Positions 1-9,938 of a DNA stretch of 43,133 bases are shown in pieces. The position numbers were made by a program, and so were the translations under genes. Positions within the stretch are counted from its first letter, which is position 1. Every line of letters begins with the position of its first letter. The notes under the pieces are model-generated. The model was not told the origin of the DNA, ran no database searches, and saw only the letters and a list, made by a program, of their open reading frames with translations. The stretch is from Pseudomonas floridensis (GTDB taxonomy: Bacteria > Pseudomonadota > Gammaproteobacteria > Pseudomonadales > Pseudomonadaceae): the NCBI RefSeq assembly GCF_002087235.1, contig NZ_MUIO01000001.1:1-43133 (forward strand). The letters run 5' to 3'.

Positions 1-2
1 GC

Positions 3-533
3 TTGATCGAACCGCTGACTTCGCAGCCGCTGATCCTCACCGGCCTGTCGTTCGGCGGGCTGGTCGCCTATGAAATGGCCCGGCGGCTGACGGCGGCGGG
101 GCATCGGCGGGTGACGTTGGTGCTGCTCGACACCCAGGGCTCTGACGACCCCGGTTTTCGGCAGCAGATCGGCACCGTGGACATGGCCGAATTCCGCGAC
201 AAGCTGGTGCGTTTCAACGGCATGTATCCGGGCATCGAAGACGCGCAGGTCGAGCGTTATTTCCACCTCTACAACCACAATCGCCTGGCCATGGCGGCTT
301 ACGAATGCCTGCCGCAGGCGGGCCGGATCGTGCTGGTCCAGGCCCGAGAAGGCTTCAGCCGTCAACAGTTGCACGAGCTGCGCGGATTCTGGCGGCGTCG
401 CGCAGGCAATGGCTATCAGGCCCGCCTGGTGCATGGCGGGCACTGGGACATGCTGGAAAGCGCCGAGGTGCATCGAGTTTCGCAGACGCTCAGGCGCGAA
501 CTGCAACGTTTCGATGCGCAGGAGGCGAAATGA
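3..533 (+). CDS. Thioesterase (3' part; gene enters from the left edge)
   Basis: This is the C-terminal part of an alpha/beta-hydrolase thioesterase of the kind that releases or edits thioester-bound NRPS/PKS intermediates. The nucleophile motif G-L-S-F-G-G followed by LVAYEMARRL lies near the start of the visible part, and a late GGHWDML supplies the likely catalytic His. About 160 residues follow the serine, which fits either a stand-alone type II thioesterase of about 250 residues or the terminal TE domain of a larger synthetase; the left edge hides which. The stop TGA overlaps the ATG of the next synthetase gene (ATGA), so the two are translationally coupled. Family assignment is firm; the exact role is not. 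Confidence 0.85.
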   Translation: MIEPLTSQPLILTGLSFGGLVAYEMARRLTAAGHRRVTLVLLDTQGSDDPGFRQQIGTVDMAEFRDKLVRFNGMYPGIEDAQVERYFHLYNHNRLAMAAYECLPQAGRIVLVQAREGFSRQQLHELRGFWRRRAGNGYQARLVHGGHWDMLESAEVHRVSQTLRRELQRFDAQEAK

Positions 534-3500
534 TGGATACCCACGAGCACAACACGAACAGCCCGAGAACTTTACTGGGACGCTTCGCCGAGCAAGTGCG
601 CGACACGGCGCAGGCGCTGGCGGTGATCGACCTGCAGCGACAGTTGAGTTACGCCGAACTGGACAGCGCCAGCGAGCGCATAGCAAACGGACTCAAGGCG
701 CGAGGTGTGAAACCCGGCGAATCGCTCGCGCTGTGTATGCCGCGTTGCTGGCAATGGGTCGCGACGATGCTCGGCGCTTTGAAAACCGGCGCGGTGGTGG
801 TGCCGCTGGACGCTGCCAGCCCGTTCAAGCGCCGGGAACTGATGCTGGCCGACGCCGGTTGTGTCGGGCAGGTGACCTTGACGGAAGAGGCGGGCGGGTC
901 GCCGTCACTCTGGCACGTTGCCGTCGACGTGCTGCTGGATTACCCGGACCCGCCTCGGCAATCGATTGCCGATACGTTCGCCGAGGTGATGTTCCTGTTC
1001 TACACCTCGGGCACCACGGGCACGCCGAAGGCGGTGGAGGTTGGCGAGCGAGCTCTGTTGCGGCTTGTCGAGCCCGACGGCTACCTGACGATTCGACCGG
1101 CAGACCGGTTTGCCTGCCTGTCCAACCCGGCGTTCGATGCGTGCAGTTTCGAGTTGTGGGCTCCACTGCTCAACGGCGCTTGCTGCGTGATGATCGCCGA
1201 CGCAGACCTGCAGGATGCCCGGCGCCTCGCTGAGGTGCTCCAGAGGCAACGCGTCACCACGCTGTTCATGACCGTATCGCTGTTCAACACCCTGAGCGCC
1301 GAATATCCGGCCTGCTTCGCCAGCCTGCGTCAGGTGCTGATCGGCGGCGAGCAGGTCAGTGCTGCCGCCGTTCGCGCCTGGTACCGCGCCAACCCTGACA
1401 GTGACTGCCGGATTTTCAATGTCTATGGGCCGACCGAATGCACGACATTCGCCTTGAGCTACCCGATTGCCCGCGATTTCGAAGGGGATGCGGTGCCCAT
1501 CGGCTGGCCGTTGCCGGACACCGGCGTGCGTGTGCTGGATGACCGGCAATACCCGGTCGCGCCCGGTGAAGCTGGCGAGTTGTACCTGAGCGGCAGCGGG
1601 GTCGCGCGCGGCTACCGTCATCGCCCTGAAGAAACTTCGCGCAGTTTCGTTCGTCTGCACGGCTTTGATGGCGCTGAGCAGCGGTATTACCGCACCGGCG
1701 ATCTGGTGCGCGTCAATGGCGACGGGTTGATCGAGTACCTGGGCCGCATGGACCGGCAGGTCAAAGTCCGTGGCTTTCGTATCGAACCGGGCGAAATCGA
1801 GCAGCGCCTGCTGGAGCATCCGGGCGTGGCGCAGGTATACGTGGGCACGCGCCGCCATGCGGCCGAAGATCATCAGTTGCTGGCCTTCATCGTGCCGCGC
1901 CACCCGCTGGATTACCGCGAATTCGACGCCCACCTGCGCACGCAGCTGGCACCCTGGATGCGTCCGCACCGGTTGCATCTGGTCGAACGTCTGCCGTTGA
2001 CCGCCAACGGCAAGATCGACCCTGTCACTTTGTTGGCCGAGGCGCCGCCAGCCTGGCGGCCTGACGTTGACACCGCCTGTGACGACACGCAATCACCCGC
2101 TCTGAACTGGTTGCTCGGTCAGGCTCGCGCGCTGTTGTCGCACCCTGCGCTGGGTGCGCAGGATGATTGGCTGGGCAGTGGCGGCGATTCGCTGAAAGCC
2201 CTGCGCCTGCGCTCGATCATCCGCACGCATTGGCAGAGGGAAATCCCCATGGCTGCGCTGCTGAGCGAGTCATTCGAGACGCTCGCCGAGCGCCTGAACA
2301 GCGAGCAGAACCCGGCGTCCACGTACCCGGCCGCACCCGCCGTCGGCACCTCCCGGCGTCAGCCTGCGACAGCCGAACAAAGTCGGCTGTGGTTGTTGCA
2401 ACAGCGCACGCCGGACAGCACCGCCTACAACGTGCCGATCATCCTGCACTTGGCGGCAGGGATTGATGTGCAGGCGTTGAGTGATGCCATCGGGCGTCTT
2501 GTGGCCCGGCATCCGGCCTTGCGCATGGCGTTCGAGTCTGCGGCGGACGGGTTGCATCAGGTGGTGGCCGACCAGGCCGCGTCCTGCCGCAGCTTTGCCC
2601 CCGGACATTTCACTGAGCAAAACTGGCGCAGTTTCGCGACGCTGGTTTTCGACACACCGTTCGATCTGGCAACGCCGAGCCTGTTTCGGGCCTGGCTGTT
2701 GCCGTTCGCCGATGGCAGCTGTCGGCTGCTGATCAATCTGCACCACATCATTACCGACGGCTGGTCGATGAACCTGTTGTTCGAGGATTTGGCACAACTT
2801 TACGACGCCACCGTGCAGGGGCGGGTAGCGGCCGATCCGTTGCCCGGCCCGACCACGCTCGAGTTTGCCCAGTGGCAGCGCCAATGGCGTATCGCGCCTG
2901 CGTACCGTGATCAGCGTCGGGCGCTGGCTGGCGTGCATCGGCGGCTGGACGCGCCGTCGCCTGCGCTGCAACCGGTGCGTGCGCCGGGCCCGCAGGCCAG
3001 CCTCTACCGGCAGCCACTGGGCGTGGTACGCAGCGCAGCGCTGGACCGGTTTTGCAGTCAGCATCGCTTCACGCGCTTCGAAGTGCTGTTCAGTGTTTAC
3101 GCCTGGAGCGTTTATGCCCTGACCGGGTGCACGCGACCCAGCATCGCCAGCCCGGTTTCCAATCGCCCATTGGCAGTGTTCGAAAACGCGCTGGGCATGT
3201 TCGCCAATACCGTGCTGATCCCCACTGCGTTCGATCACGACGTGGTGCTGACCGTGCAGTTGCGTCGTCAAACGGAGCGGGTGCGTGACGTACTGGCGTT
3301 GCAGGATGTGGTTCTCGCCGATCTGGTGGAAGACCTGCGGTTGTCATCGACCTCGGCCCTGTTCGATTTCATGTTCGTGCTGGAAAACACCGATTACGCC
3401 CGATTGGCTGACACTGGCCTGCGCGCCACTCTGGAATTTGCCGACGCGTTGCAGGCCAAGTGCCCGCTGACCCTGCTGATGGTCGATGGCGGCGCGCAAC

Positions 3501-6500
3501 TGGAGTGCTGGTGGGAATATCAGTGCAGCCATTTCGACGTGACGCAGATCAGCGCGATCAACGCCGTGTTCCAGCGGGGTCTGGATCTGCTGCTGGAGCG
3601 TCCGGCTGCAACCCTTGATGACGTGCTCCAGCCCTACCGTTGCGGTCTGCCACCGGCCAGTCTTGGCGAGAACGCCGAGCCACCGTTCACGACCTTGGCC
3701 GACTGGTTCGAGCATCAGGCGCAGAGCACGCCGGACACCATCGCGCTGGTTGCCGGTCAGTGCCGCCTGAACTATGCCGAGCTGAACGCGCAGGCGGATA
3801 ATCTGGCCACGCTTCTGCTGGACCGACACCCATTGCTGCGCAGGCAAGACGACGCGCCGCTGCAGGTCGTGGTGTATCTGGACGCGTCGGTCGAGCATAT
3901 CGTCGCCTTGCTGGCGCTGGCCAAACTCAACCTGACCGCTGTGCCGCTGGACCCCGGTTATCCGTTGGCCGTGCAACGCCAGGTGCTGCAGCAGGCGCAG
4001 CCCCAGTGTCTGCTGTTCAGCACGGCGACCGAAGCGGCACTGGACGGACTGGCCGTCGAGTCATGTGTTCGCCACCGGATCGACCTTGATGATGCACCGC
4101 TGCAACCGTTCCAGCGTCCGCCTCACAAGGGGGAACGGCCGCTGTATACCTTGTTCACCTCGGGTTCCACCGGCACGCCCAAAGGTGTGCAAGTGCCGGA
4201 TATCACGTTATGCAACCTGCTGCACTGGCAACGCACTGAAGGCCGGTTGCCCGCCAGATCCGTGACGTTGCAATTCTCCATGCTGTCGTTTGACGTGTCG
4301 TTTCAGGAAATTTTCAGCACGCTGTGTGGCGGCGGCACCTACCACCTGATCGAACCGCGCTGGCGGCAGGATGCCCAGGCGTTGCTGGATTATCTGCTGG
4401 CCGCGCGCGTCGAGCGCGTATTTCTGCCTGGCGTTGCCCTTCAGCATCTGGCGCAAACCGCCGTCAGCCAGCGCCTGTATCCGCAGGCTTTGCGTGAGGT
4501 GATCACCGCTGGCGAGCAATTGCTGTGCAGCGATGCATTGCGCGACTGGTTCGGCGGCATGCCCCAGGCACGGCTGTTCAACCATTACGGCCCGACCGAA
4601 ACCCACGTGGTCAGTGCCTGGAACCTGCCAGCAGCGGTTGAGGACTGGCCGTTGCGTGCGCCCATCGGGCGGGCGGTGAGCAATGCACGGTTGCTGCTGG
4701 TGGATGAGTTCGACCGGCCGGTGCCTGCGGGCAGTCGCGGCTACTTACTGGTGGCCGGACCGATGATTTCTCGCTGCTACCTCGCCGACCCGGGGTTGAA
4801 CGCCACGCGTTTTGTCGAACTGCCACAAGCGGACGGCACGCTTGCGTTGTTCTACCGCACCGGCGACCTGGCCTGCACCGACGCTGCCGGTTTGCTGCAT
4901 TACCTGGGCCGCGACGATCAGCAGGTCAAAATCAGCGGCCAGCGTCTGGAACTGGGGCAGATCGAAGCGGCGCTGATGCAGGCGCCATCGGTGGTCAACG
5001 CGGTGGTAACGATTCACGGCGAATCGCAACGCTTGACCGCCTGCCTGCAACTGGAAGGTTCGCCGCCCGATCCACAGGCTCTCGACCGTCAGGTTGCGCT
5101 GCACCTGCCGGCCCATGTGCGAATCGATGAATACCGGCGGATAGACGTCTGGCCACGTACACCGAGCGGCAAGATCGATCGACGGGCATTGAACGGGCTG
5201 GGCACACCGCTGCCACGTCAGAGCACCGTTCCTGCGACCGGGCAATTGAACCCGCTGGAACAGCAACTGAGCGAGCTGTTCCTGGCGGTGATCGGTCACC
5301 CCATCGAGGTGGATCAGACCTTCTTCGAAGCGGGTGCCACCAGCCTTGGCCTCATGCGATTGCACGCTCGCTATCATCAGGAATTGTCACAACCGGTGTC
5401 GATGTCTGACCTGTTCGAGCACGTCAGCGTGCGCCGTCTGGCGCGGCATTTGAGCGCGTCGTCTTCGACTTCGGCCCGGCATGCGCAGAGTGTCGATGCC
5501 CGTGAGCAACCGATGGCCATCATCGGCATGACCGTCAATGTGGCCGGTGCGCAGAATCTGGCCGAATTCTGGACGATGGTTCAAGGCAATCGACTGGGCA
5601 TCGAGCAGTTCGCCGCCGCTGAAGGGCAGGTGGGTGCGCGCAGTCAGTTGAACGGCCTGCTGGATTTTGACCCCGAGTATTTCGGCATCAGCCGTCAGGA
5701 AGCACGCTTGATGGACCCGCAGCAGCGGCATCTGCTGATGGCCTGCGTGCAGGCGTTGCAGCATGCCGCGATCACGCCTGGCGCCGAGGGGCCGCGTATC
5801 GGGTTGATTGCCAGCTGCGGCGAAACCACTTACTTCCAGCAGATGCTGCGCGACAGCAGCGATGGCGATCTGCCGGACGGGTTTCAGATGGCGCTGCATC
5901 ATGACAAGGACTTTCTCGCCACCAAGGTCGCTTACCATCTGGACCTCACCGGTCCGGCCATGAGCGTGCAGGCGGCGTGCGGCAGTTCGCTGATCGCGGT
6001 GCATCTGGCCAGCGCCATGCTGCGCCAGGGCGACAGTGACGTGATGCTGGCGGCAGGCGTGCTGGTCGATCCGACGCTCACAGAAGGTTATCGTCACCGC
6101 TCCCAGCACATCTTTTCCCGTGACGGCCTGTGTCGACCATTCAGCGAGGACGCCAGCGGCACCATCGGCGCCAGTGGCTATGGCGTTGTAGTGCTTAAAC
6201 CGCTGGCCCGTGCCGAGGCTGACGGTGACCGGATCTACGCGGTGGTCGAAGCCACGGCGCTGAACAATGACGGGCGCAGCAAGATGAGCTACACCGCGCC
6301 GTCGGTCGCGGGGCAGAATGCGGTCATTCGCGAAGCCATGCGCAAGGCCGGCGTCGCCGGGGCCGACATGGGTTATATCGAAGCGCACGGCACCGGCACG
6401 CTGCTGGGCGACCCGGTCGAGGTCGCGGCGCTGAGCAAGGCGTTTGGTCCTGCGCCTGAGTCGGAGTGCGCGCTGGCTTCGGTCAAGAGCCAGATCGGTC

Positions 6501-9500
6501 ATCTGGGCGCCGCGGCGGGTGTGGTCGGACTGATCCGGGCAACGCTTGCGGTGTTTCACGGGGTGATTCCGCCCAACCTGGGATTCTCACGGATCAACCC
6601 GCAGATCGAGCTCAAGGACTCGCCGTTCTACATTCCCACGACGTCCCGACCCTGGCCTGAAGGCCGTCGGCGGTTGGCCGGGGTCAGCAGTTTCGGCATT
6701 GGTGGCACCAACGCCCATGTGATTGTCGGCGCGGCTCGATCACCCGTGCAGATGACGCCAGACAAGACGACCTGCCTGCTGCTGTCGGCGCACAGCCGCT
6801 CGGCGCTGGAGCGGGACATGGCCGTCATTCAAGGCCGGTTGAACGACTTTCCCGAGCAGCGCACGGCATTGCTGCGTCACCTGCAATCCGGTCGGCGCGC
6901 CTTGCGCTGGCGCATGGCGATGGTCTGTCCGATGGATGGGCCTGTGTGTTTGCAGAGCGCATCGATCAAGGAGGTCACGCCCTCGACGGTGCGTTTGAAC
7001 AGTGGTGAGCATTCGCCGCAAGCGCTGCTCGAGGCCTGGTATGACGGAGCAACGATTGACGGACCGTCGCGCTCGGCACCGCCGCCCTGGGACCTGCCGC
7101 CCTCGGCTTTCGATCTGCAGACTTATCGTTTTCAGAGCAGCGTCGCGTCCGAACCTGGCATTGAACGCCAGCCAATCGCGGACTGGTTTTATCAGCGACA
7201 GTGGCAGCGAGTGCGGCGCATGAGTTCACGCAGTGCCGCTCAGCGTCGTGATCTGTTGCTGGTCTGCAGCCATGACGGTCTCGACGAGACACTGCGTGAT
7301 TGCCTGCAGGGCGTTTACCGGCGCGTGGTCGAGGTCCGCGCGGGCAACGGCTTCCAGCGGCTTGGTCCTGATTGCTACGGGCTGGACCCGCTGGACACTC
7401 AGGCGCTGGGCCGCTTGCTTGAGACCGTGAGTGCAGCGACCGACAGCGAGCCGGCCCCGCAGACGCTGGACTGGTTGCATGCGCTGCCGCTGTCGGTCTC
7501 CGGCCAGGTCAACGAGCAAAGCCTGGCGGCCGCGCAGTGGGCATGTCTGGACACGATCAGCGCTTTATTGCAGGGCTGGGGCCAGGTGCCGCGCAGTCTC
7601 TCGTTGCGGCTGTGGTTGCTGTCGTGGCAGGCCTGTCCAGTCAACGGCGACGTGAAACGTCCCGAGTTGGCGGCGCTGGCGGGTGTCACTGAGGTCGTTC
7701 CTCAGGAGTATCCGGTGCGTTGTCATTGGCTGGACCTCGACGGTCCGCAACTCGCCGCTCGCCCTCAGGCGCTGGCGGCGCTGCTGTCTGACCCCGAAGC
7801 GGCACCCCGGCGCATGGCGATTCGCGACGATTACCTGTGGCAGCCAAGCGTGCAGGCCAGTCCGATGGCCACGCCGAAGGTCGAGGCGGATCTGCTGGCA
7901 CAGGACGGGGTAGTTCTGGTGCTGGGAGGCAGCGGTGGCATCGGCAGCACGTTGTGCGAGCACCTGTTGCGCGACAGCCAGCGGCGAGTGGTGTTGCTGT
8001 CGCGTCGTGGCGAATGCCCAGATGCTCTGACGGCTTACCGCTCGCGCATCGATATGCTTCAGGCCGATATGGCCGACCGCGCAGGCTGGCCGAGGGTGCT
8101 TGAACAGCTGCGTGGTCGCTATGGCCGCTTCGACGGCATCATCCACGCTGCCGGGGTCGGCGCGGGCAGTCTGATCCGTCATCGCGATGCGAACGCTCTG
8201 GCCGACGCAATGGCCGCCAAGACCCTTGGCATGCTGGCGGTCGAGGAGCTGATCCAGCAGATGACGCCCAGATTCGTGCTGTACTGCTCGTCAATGGCGT
8301 CGATGTTTGGCGGTGCGGGCCACCTGGACTATGCGGCGGCCAGCGGTGTGCTGGACGGCTTTACCCACTACCACCCGACTACGACGAGCGACTGCGTGCG
8401 ATTGGGCATCAATTGGGACATCTGGCGCGACTCCGGCATGGCCACGCACGCGTCGGCAGGCGATGCCACGCACCTGCAACACCTGGCCGTGGGTATGTCG
8501 GCGCAAGAGGGCTGTCATGTCTTCGACATCGCGCTCAATGCTCAACTGCCACAACTACTGATCTCGACGACCCCCATCGACACGGCACGGCGTTTCTATC
8601 CGGTGCGTCATGGCGCGGGACCGACTGTGGCGCAATCTGCCCTTGAGGCCTCGACGGTGAACGGGCAGGGCGCGGACCTGAAGACCCGTCTGCATGATTG
8701 TCTGTGCAAGTGGCTGGGCGTAACGGCGCTGGACGAAGATGATTCGCTCTACGAGCTGGGTGCCGATTCGCTGACCTTGCTGGACCTGATCGATGAACTT
8801 CAAACGGCCACCGGTGTGGTGATCGAACTGTCGCGGTTCAGCCATAAGGTCAGCCTGCGCGAGGTGCTGGCGCTGGTGCAGGATGATGATTGCGATCCGA
8901 CGGCCACTACGCAGAACGCCTGGGACGATGCGGTACGTATCGATGAGTGGCACGCGGGGGCAGGGCACGACTGGCTTTACCTGGTGCACCCGGTCGGTGG
9001 CGATGTTCAGGCGTATCGTGAACTGGTGTCGGCATTGCATCCGGACCTCGGCGTGCGGGTGATTGCCGACCCGGCGCTGCGTTTGCCCGAGCTGCCTGCC
9101 ATCAGCCTGGCTGAGCGCGCGCGACTTTACGTGCAGGCGGTGCATGCCGCCCATGCCGAACGCACGAACTGGCGACTGGCTGGTTGGTCGTTTGGCGCCT
9201 GGGTTGCGCAGGCCATGTGCGGTCTGACGCAGGACTCGGGTTTGATACAGCCGACGCTGTATCTGATCGACCCGCCCGCGCCGGATGCCGGAGCCGAGCT
9301 GGCGCAGATTGACGAGCAGCAGGTTCGCGAAGTCTTCCAGCGCGAGTTCTCCGCGCGTCGGCCCGGCGAGATGGCCAACGACGACACATCGCGCTACCTG
9401 CAACGGCTGATCGTCTGCTGTCAGAACAACATGGCCAGCATGGCGGATCATCGGCCCACGCAACTGCCCGCGACCGCGACGCGACTGTTCATCGCTACAC

Positions 9501-9685
9501 GACCCAATCCCTACGGCATGGGCAACAATTGGCAAATGCCAGCGCTCAAGGCAGCGTGGCAGGCCTTGTTACCGCAGTTGCAGAGCTGGCAGCCGCTGGA
9601 CACCGATCATTACGGCATGGTCGCCAGTCCGTGGGTGCAAGCCATCGCCGAAATGATCAACACCGACTTGATTGAGCAGATGTGA
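530..9685 (+). CDS. Hybrid NRPS-PKS, A-PCP-C-A-PCP-KS-(no AT)-KR-ACP-TE
   Basis: A 3051-residue assembly-line enzyme. Start chosen at ATG 530, which has an AGGAGG ribosome site just upstream and overlaps the previous stop; an open frame extends further upstream but lies within the preceding gene. Domains: A1 with core TSGTTGTPK near residue 160; PCP1 (GGDSL, about 551); C with HHIITDG at 738-744; A2 with TSGSTGTPKG near 1210 and A10 lysine near 1545; PCP2 (GATSL, about 1602); KS with Cys1817, His1953 and His1991; a linker without acyltransferase; KR with GGSGGIG near 2466 and Tyr2601; ACP Ser2747; TE with Ser2887 (GWSFGAW) and His3027. By-eye specificity codes are DAFFLGVTFK for A1 (Ile/Val-like) and DVQFIAHVVK for A2 (proline). 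There is no N-terminal C domain, so A1 looks like an initiating module. The predicted chain is aliphatic residue-Pro-ketide, reduced to a beta-hydroxy acid and released by the TE. Malonyl must be loaded in trans. Confidence 0.93.
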   Translation: MMDTHEHNTNSPRTLLGRFAEQVRDTAQALAVIDLQRQLSYAELDSASERIANGLKARGVKPGESLALCMPRCWQWVATMLGALKTGAVVVPLDAASPFKRRELMLADAGCVGQVTLTEEAGGSPSLWHVAVDVLLDYPDPPRQSIADTFAEVMFLFYTSGTTGTPKAVEVGERALLRLVEPDGYLTIRPADRFACLSNPAFDACSFELWAPLLNGACCVMIADADLQDARRLAEVLQRQRVTTLFMTVSLFNTLSAEYPACFASLRQVLIGGEQVSAAAVRAWYRANPDSDCRIFNVYGPTECTTFALSYPIARDFEGDAVPIGWPLPDTGVRVLDDRQYPVAPGEAGELYLSGSGVARGYRHRPEETSRSFVRLHGFDGAEQRYYRTGDLVRVNGDGLIEYLGRMDRQVKVRGFRIEPGEIEQRLLEHPGVAQVYVGTRRHAAEDHQLLAFIVPRHPLDYREFDAHLRTQLAPWMRPHRLHLVERLPLTANGKIDPVTLLAEAPPAWRPDVDTACDDTQSPALNWLLGQARALLSHPALGAQDDWLGSGGDSLKALRLRSIIRTHWQREIPMAALLSESFETLAERLNSEQNPASTYPAAPAVGTSRRQPATAEQSRLWLLQQRTPDSTAYNVPIILHLAAGIDVQALSDAIGRLVARHPALRMAFESAADGLHQVVADQAASCRSFAPGHFTEQNWRSFATLVFDTPFDLATPSLFRAWLLPFADGSCRLLINLHHIITDGWSMNLLFEDLAQLYDATVQGRVAADPLPGPTTLEFAQWQRQWRIAPAYRDQRRALAGVHRRLDAPSPALQPVRAPGPQASLYRQPLGVVRSAALDRFCSQHRFTRFEVLFSVYAWSVYALTGCTRPSIASPVSNRPLAVFENALGMFANTVLIPTAFDHDVVLTVQLRRQTERVRDVLALQDVVLADLVEDLRLSSTSALFDFMFVLENTDYARLADTGLRATLEFADALQAKCPLTLLMVDGGAQLECWWEYQCSHFDVTQISAINAVFQRGLDLLLERPAATLDDVLQPYRCGLPPASLGENAEPPFTTLADWFEHQAQSTPDTIALVAGQCRLNYAELNAQADNLATLLLDRHPLLRRQDDAPLQVVVYLDASVEHIVALLALAKLNLTAVPLDPGYPLAVQRQVLQQAQPQCLLFSTATEAALDGLAVESCVRHRIDLDDAPLQPFQRPPHKGERPLYTLFTSGSTGTPKGVQVPDITLCNLLHWQRTEGRLPARSVTLQFSMLSFDVSFQEIFSTLCGGGTYHLIEPRWRQDAQALLDYLLAARVERVFLPGVALQHLAQTAVSQRLYPQALREVITAGEQLLCSDALRDWFGGMPQARLFNHYGPTETHVVSAWNLPAAVEDWPLRAPIGRAVSNARLLLVDEFDRPVPAGSRGYLLVAGPMISRCYLADPGLNATRFVELPQADGTLALFYRTGDLACTDAAGLLHYLGRDDQQVKISGQRLELGQIEAALMQAPSVVNAVVTIHGESQRLTACLQLEGSPPDPQALDRQVALHLPAHVRIDEYRRIDVWPRTPSGKIDRRALNGLGTPLPRQSTVPATGQLNPLEQQLSELFLAVIGHPIEVDQTFFEAGATSLGLMRLHARYHQELSQPVSMSDLFEHVSVRRLARHLSASSSTSARHAQSVDAREQPMAIIGMTVNVAGAQNLAEFWTMVQGNRLGIEQFAAAEGQVGARSQLNGLLDFDPEYFGISRQEARLMDPQQRHLLMACVQALQHAAITPGAEGPRIGLIASCGETTYFQQMLRDSSDGDLPDGFQMALHHDKDFLATKVAYHLDLTGPAMSVQAACGSSLIAVHLASAMLRQGDSDVMLAAGVLVDPTLTEGYRHRSQHIFSRDGLCRPFSEDASGTIGASGYGVVVLKPLARAEADGDRIYAVVEATALNNDGRSKMSYTAPSVAGQNAVIREAMRKAGVAGADMGYIEAHGTGTLLGDPVEVAALSKAFGPAPESECALASVKSQIGHLGAAAGVVGLIRATLAVFHGVIPPNLGFSRINPQIELKDSPFYIPTTSRPWPEGRRRLAGVSSFGIGGTNAHVIVGAARSPVQMTPDKTTCLLLSAHSRSALERDMAVIQGRLNDFPEQRTALLRHLQSGRRALRWRMAMVCPMDGPVCLQSASIKEVTPSTVRLNSGEHSPQALLEAWYDGATIDGPSRSAPPPWDLPPSAFDLQTYRFQSSVASEPGIERQPIADWFYQRQWQRVRRMSSRSAAQRRDLLLVCSHDGLDETLRDCLQGVYRRVVEVRAGNGFQRLGPDCYGLDPLDTQALGRLLETVSAATDSEPAPQTLDWLHALPLSVSGQVNEQSLAAAQWACLDTISALLQGWGQVPRSLSLRLWLLSWQACPVNGDVKRPELAALAGVTEVVPQEYPVRCHWLDLDGPQLAARPQALAALLSDPEAAPRRMAIRDDYLWQPSVQASPMATPKVEADLLAQDGVVLVLGGSGGIGSTLCEHLLRDSQRRVVLLSRRGECPDALTAYRSRIDMLQADMADRAGWPRVLEQLRGRYGRFDGIIHAAGVGAGSLIRHRDANALADAMAAKTLGMLAVEELIQQMTPRFVLYCSSMASMFGGAGHLDYAAASGVLDGFTHYHPTTTSDCVRLGINWDIWRDSGMATHASAGDATHLQHLAVGMSAQEGCHVFDIALNAQLPQLLISTTPIDTARRFYPVRHGAGPTVAQSALEASTVNGQGADLKTRLHDCLCKWLGVTALDEDDSLYELGADSLTLLDLIDELQTATGVVIELSRFSHKVSLREVLALVQDDDCDPTATTQNAWDDAVRIDEWHAGAGHDWLYLVHPVGGDVQAYRELVSALHPDLGVRVIADPALRLPELPAISLAERARLYVQAVHAAHAERTNWRLAGWSFGAWVAQAMCGLTQDSGLIQPTLYLIDPPAPDAGAELAQIDEQQVREVFQREFSARRPGEMANDDTSRYLQRLIVCCQNNMASMADHRPTQLPATATRLFIATRPNPYGMGNNWQMPALKAAWQALLPQLQSWQPLDTDHYGMVASPWVQAIAEMINTDLIEQM

Positions 9686-9695
9686 GGAGAGCGAC

Positions 9696-9896
9696 ATGGA
9701 AGATGCCGGGGCGCAGTTCGACGTGGTGATCAACAAGGAGGGCCAATACGCCATCTGGCCTTCAGGCAAGGCGATGGCGTCAGGATGGAGCCTGGCAGGT
9801 GTGTGCGGTGAACGACAAACCTGTCTGGATTACATCGCCGAACACTGGACGGACATGCGTCCGCGTTCGTTACGCACGAGTGATCGGTCGCAGTGA
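9696..9896 (+). CDS. MbtH-like NRPS accessory protein
   Basis: A 66-residue MbtH-family protein. These small proteins bind NRPS adenylation domains and are often needed for their solubility and activity. The family pattern is clear: NKEGQYAIWPSGKAMASGW, then CLDYIAEHWTDMRPRSLR, with the conserved tryptophans and the W-T-D-M-R-P signature. The start at ATG 9696 has GAGGAG about 7 bases upstream, and the gene follows the synthetase stop by 10 bases. It very probably serves the two adenylation domains of the preceding gene. Confidence 0.95.
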   Translation: MEDAGAQFDVVINKEGQYAIWPSGKAMASGWSLAGVCGERQTCLDYIAEHWTDMRPRSLRTSDRSQ

Positions 9897-9938
9897 TCGG
9901 CTCGGCCGCCGGATACGACAATCAGAGGGTGAGGGAAC

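Noticed and set aside
905..2092. Long minus-strand open frames inside the synthetase gene
   Set aside because: Shadow frames of high-GC coding DNA; the + strand frame carries all NRPS motifs.
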